From Roseibium aquae (GTDB taxonomy: Bacteria > Pseudomonadota > Alphaproteobacteria > Rhizobiales > Stappiaceae), in the NCBI RefSeq assembly GCF_008711285.1, contig NZ_VXDC01000009.1, forward strand, positions 124,001-188,000: a stretch of 64,000 bases of DNA, in the 5' to 3' direction. Every line of letters starts with the position of its first letter. Positions within the stretch are counted from its first letter, which is position 1. Positions 62,983-64,000 of the stretch are shown here, in pieces. A program made the position numbers and the translations under genes. The notes under the pieces are model-generated. The model had not been told where the DNA came from and did not search any database. It saw only the letters and a list, made by a program, of their open reading frames with translations.

Positions 62983-64000
62983 CAGAGCTTGCGCCCGAAC
63001 GGAAAGGCAAGGCGAGAAAGGTCAAGACGGCCCGCAGCCAAAAGCTGGGGCAGCCGGTTCGCTCGGGGTCGATGTACCGGGAACGTCGTGACGTTCTGCC
63101 CCAAACCTTGACAAACGCCTCTCAAGAACGAGACACACAAACACCGGTCGAACCGGGCGGCAGACCGCAATTGTCACCCGAAGCCCTCGAGATCGCGGAA
63201 ACTCTCCGGGACGACGGGATCTCTATCCCGGTCGTCACAGGCACAGTGCGCCTGGCGGACCTCATTCTCGTCACAGGCGCGGCGTTGCTGACCCATGCCT
63301 ACTTCACCGGATCGATCGCCATGGATCTGGTGAGCGGCGGCCTCTTGGCTGCCGCGCTCTTGTTCGCACTGCTGTTCTTTCAGGCTGCCGACGCCTATCA
63401 GATCTCGACCCTGCGCCAGGGCCTCGCCCAACTGGGCCGGGTCGCGGCTGGACTGACTCTGGTGTTCGGCGTATTCGCCATCTTCCGGGCGACCACCGGG
63501 ATTGGCACCGCCGGGTCGGAAGTCTGGCTGGGCAGTTGGTATGCCGCATCGCTTGCCGCGCTGATGATCTGGCGCTTGGCCGTTTATGCGAGCGTGCGCC
63601 ATTGGATGAGAGCGGGCCGCCTGGAACGGCGGGCTGTGATCGTGGGCGGCGGGACGACCGCAGGCGAACTGATCCATGACCTGGAAACACAGCCGGACAA
63701 CGACATCCGGATTTGTGGGATTTTCGACGACCGCGGCAATGATCGCTCGCCGCCCAATGTCGCCGGTTATCCCAAGCTTGGCAACATCGATGCCCTGGTC
63801 GCCTTCGCCCGTCTGGCACACATCGACATGCTGATTGTCTCGATCCCCTTGCGGGCCGAAAAACGTGTGCTTGAACTGCTGAAAACGCTCTGGGTGCTGC
63901 CCGTGGACATCCGGCTTTCCGCCCACACGGACAAGGTGCGCTTCCGGAACCGGGGAACGAGTTACATCGGGGCCGTGCCGTTCGTCGATGTGGTCGAAAA
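62979..64000 (+). CDS. Undecaprenyl-phosphate sugar-1-phosphate transferase (partial)
   Basis: The first 340 residues of a protein cut by the right edge. It has an unusually long, basic and disordered N terminus (about 80 residues), then four membrane segments (VRLADLILVTGAALLTHAYF, LLAAALLFALLFFQAADAY, and two around 150-190), then a Rossmann-like CoA_binding_3 domain (RRAVIVGGGTTAGELIHDLE and GIFDDRG). This is the plan of the WbaP/WcaJ/ExoY-type enzymes that start repeat-unit synthesis on undecaprenyl phosphate; the catalytic C-terminal domain is beyond the window. It is coupled to the glycosyltransferase gene by an ATGA overlap. Confidence 0.92.
   Translation, partial: MTELAPERKGKARKVKTARSQKLGQPVRSGSMYRERRDVLPQTLTNASQERDTQTPVEPGGRPQLSPEALEIAETLRDDGISIPVVTGTVRLADLILVTGAALLTHAYFTGSIAMDLVSGGLLAAALLFALLFFQAADAYQISTLRQGLAQLGRVAAGLTLVFGVFAIFRATTGIGTAGSEVWLGSWYAASLAALMIWRLAVYASVRHWMRAGRLERRAVIVGGGTTAGELIHDLETQPDNDIRICGIFDDRGNDRSPPNVAGYPKLGNIDALVAFARLAHIDMLIVSIPLRAEKRVLELLKTLWVLPVDIRLSAHTDKVRFRNRGTSYIGAVPFVDVVE

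Overview
The window is about 64 kb of a GC-rich alphaproteobacterial chromosome, most likely from the order Hyphomicrobiales (Rhizobiales). This rests on gene content and order: accB-accC-aat next to a DUF2155 gene; valS-popZ-tolC-pcm; the aerobic (late cobalt insertion) cobalamin genes cobU-cobW-cobN-cobO-cobQ with cobC-cobD; alaC-hom-glpX-recJ; rplM-rpsI near metY, a CoA-binding protein and ctaA; and a class I PHA synthase. No plasmid, phage, insertion sequence or CRISPR signal was seen. Most of it is ordinary core genome.

Layout. 1-10.8 kb: the end of a DsbA-like gene, the acetyl-CoA carboxylase pair accB/accC, aat, a DUF2155 periplasmic protein, valS, a DUF1284 protein, the polar organiser popZ, tolC and pcm. 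11.0-15.1 kb is the main accessory stretch: tRNA-Cys, two tandem paralogous orphan periplasmic solute-binding proteins, a cold-shock cassette (cspA, a 79-aa protein, a DUF6481 protein) on the other strand, and then a short decayed remnant of a third binding-protein gene. 15.2-27.4 kb is cobalamin biosynthesis: cobC-cobD on the plus strand, and a minus-strand operon cobU-cobW-cobN-cobO-yrhK-cobQ behind a cobalamin riboswitch with a recognisable promoter. 27.6-33.3 kb holds tRNA-Asn, an Fe-S type winged-helix regulator, DUF2293 and MOSC proteins, a PiT phosphate transporter, a Nudix hydrolase, a nitrilase-family hydrolase and a small membrane protein.

33.4-41.5 kb: the alaC-hom-glpX-recJ operon (amino-acid synthesis, gluconeogenesis, DNA repair), a small lipoprotein and phaC. 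41.6-50.8 kb: a PAS-GAF-GGDEF-EAL protein, a DUF6653 membrane protein, divergent agmatinase-like and guanine deaminase genes with a 15-bp perfect inverted repeat between them, a VTT/YqaA membrane protein, an OB-fold (BOF) protein, rplM-rpsI with a strong terminator, and a membrane diguanylate cyclase. 50.9-56.1 kb: a PaaI thioesterase, an enoyl-CoA hydratase, a CoA-binding protein, a tiny membrane protein, metY, ctaA and DUF2842. 56.1 kb to the right edge is an exopolysaccharide export and assembly locus: deacetylase, CelD-like acyltransferase, Wzz/GumC-like protein, Wza-like lipoprotein, glycosyltransferase, and an undecaprenyl-phosphate sugar-phosphate transferase cut by the window end.

The most unusual items are the orphan binding-protein array with its decayed third copy, the GANTC sites (CcrM methylation motif) inside an inverted repeat just upstream of popZ, the inverted repeat between the agmatinase and guaD genes, a Wzz protein whose kinase-like domain has lost its Walker A motif, and a YrhK membrane protein embedded in the B12 operon. 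No clearly new multi-gene system could be demonstrated.
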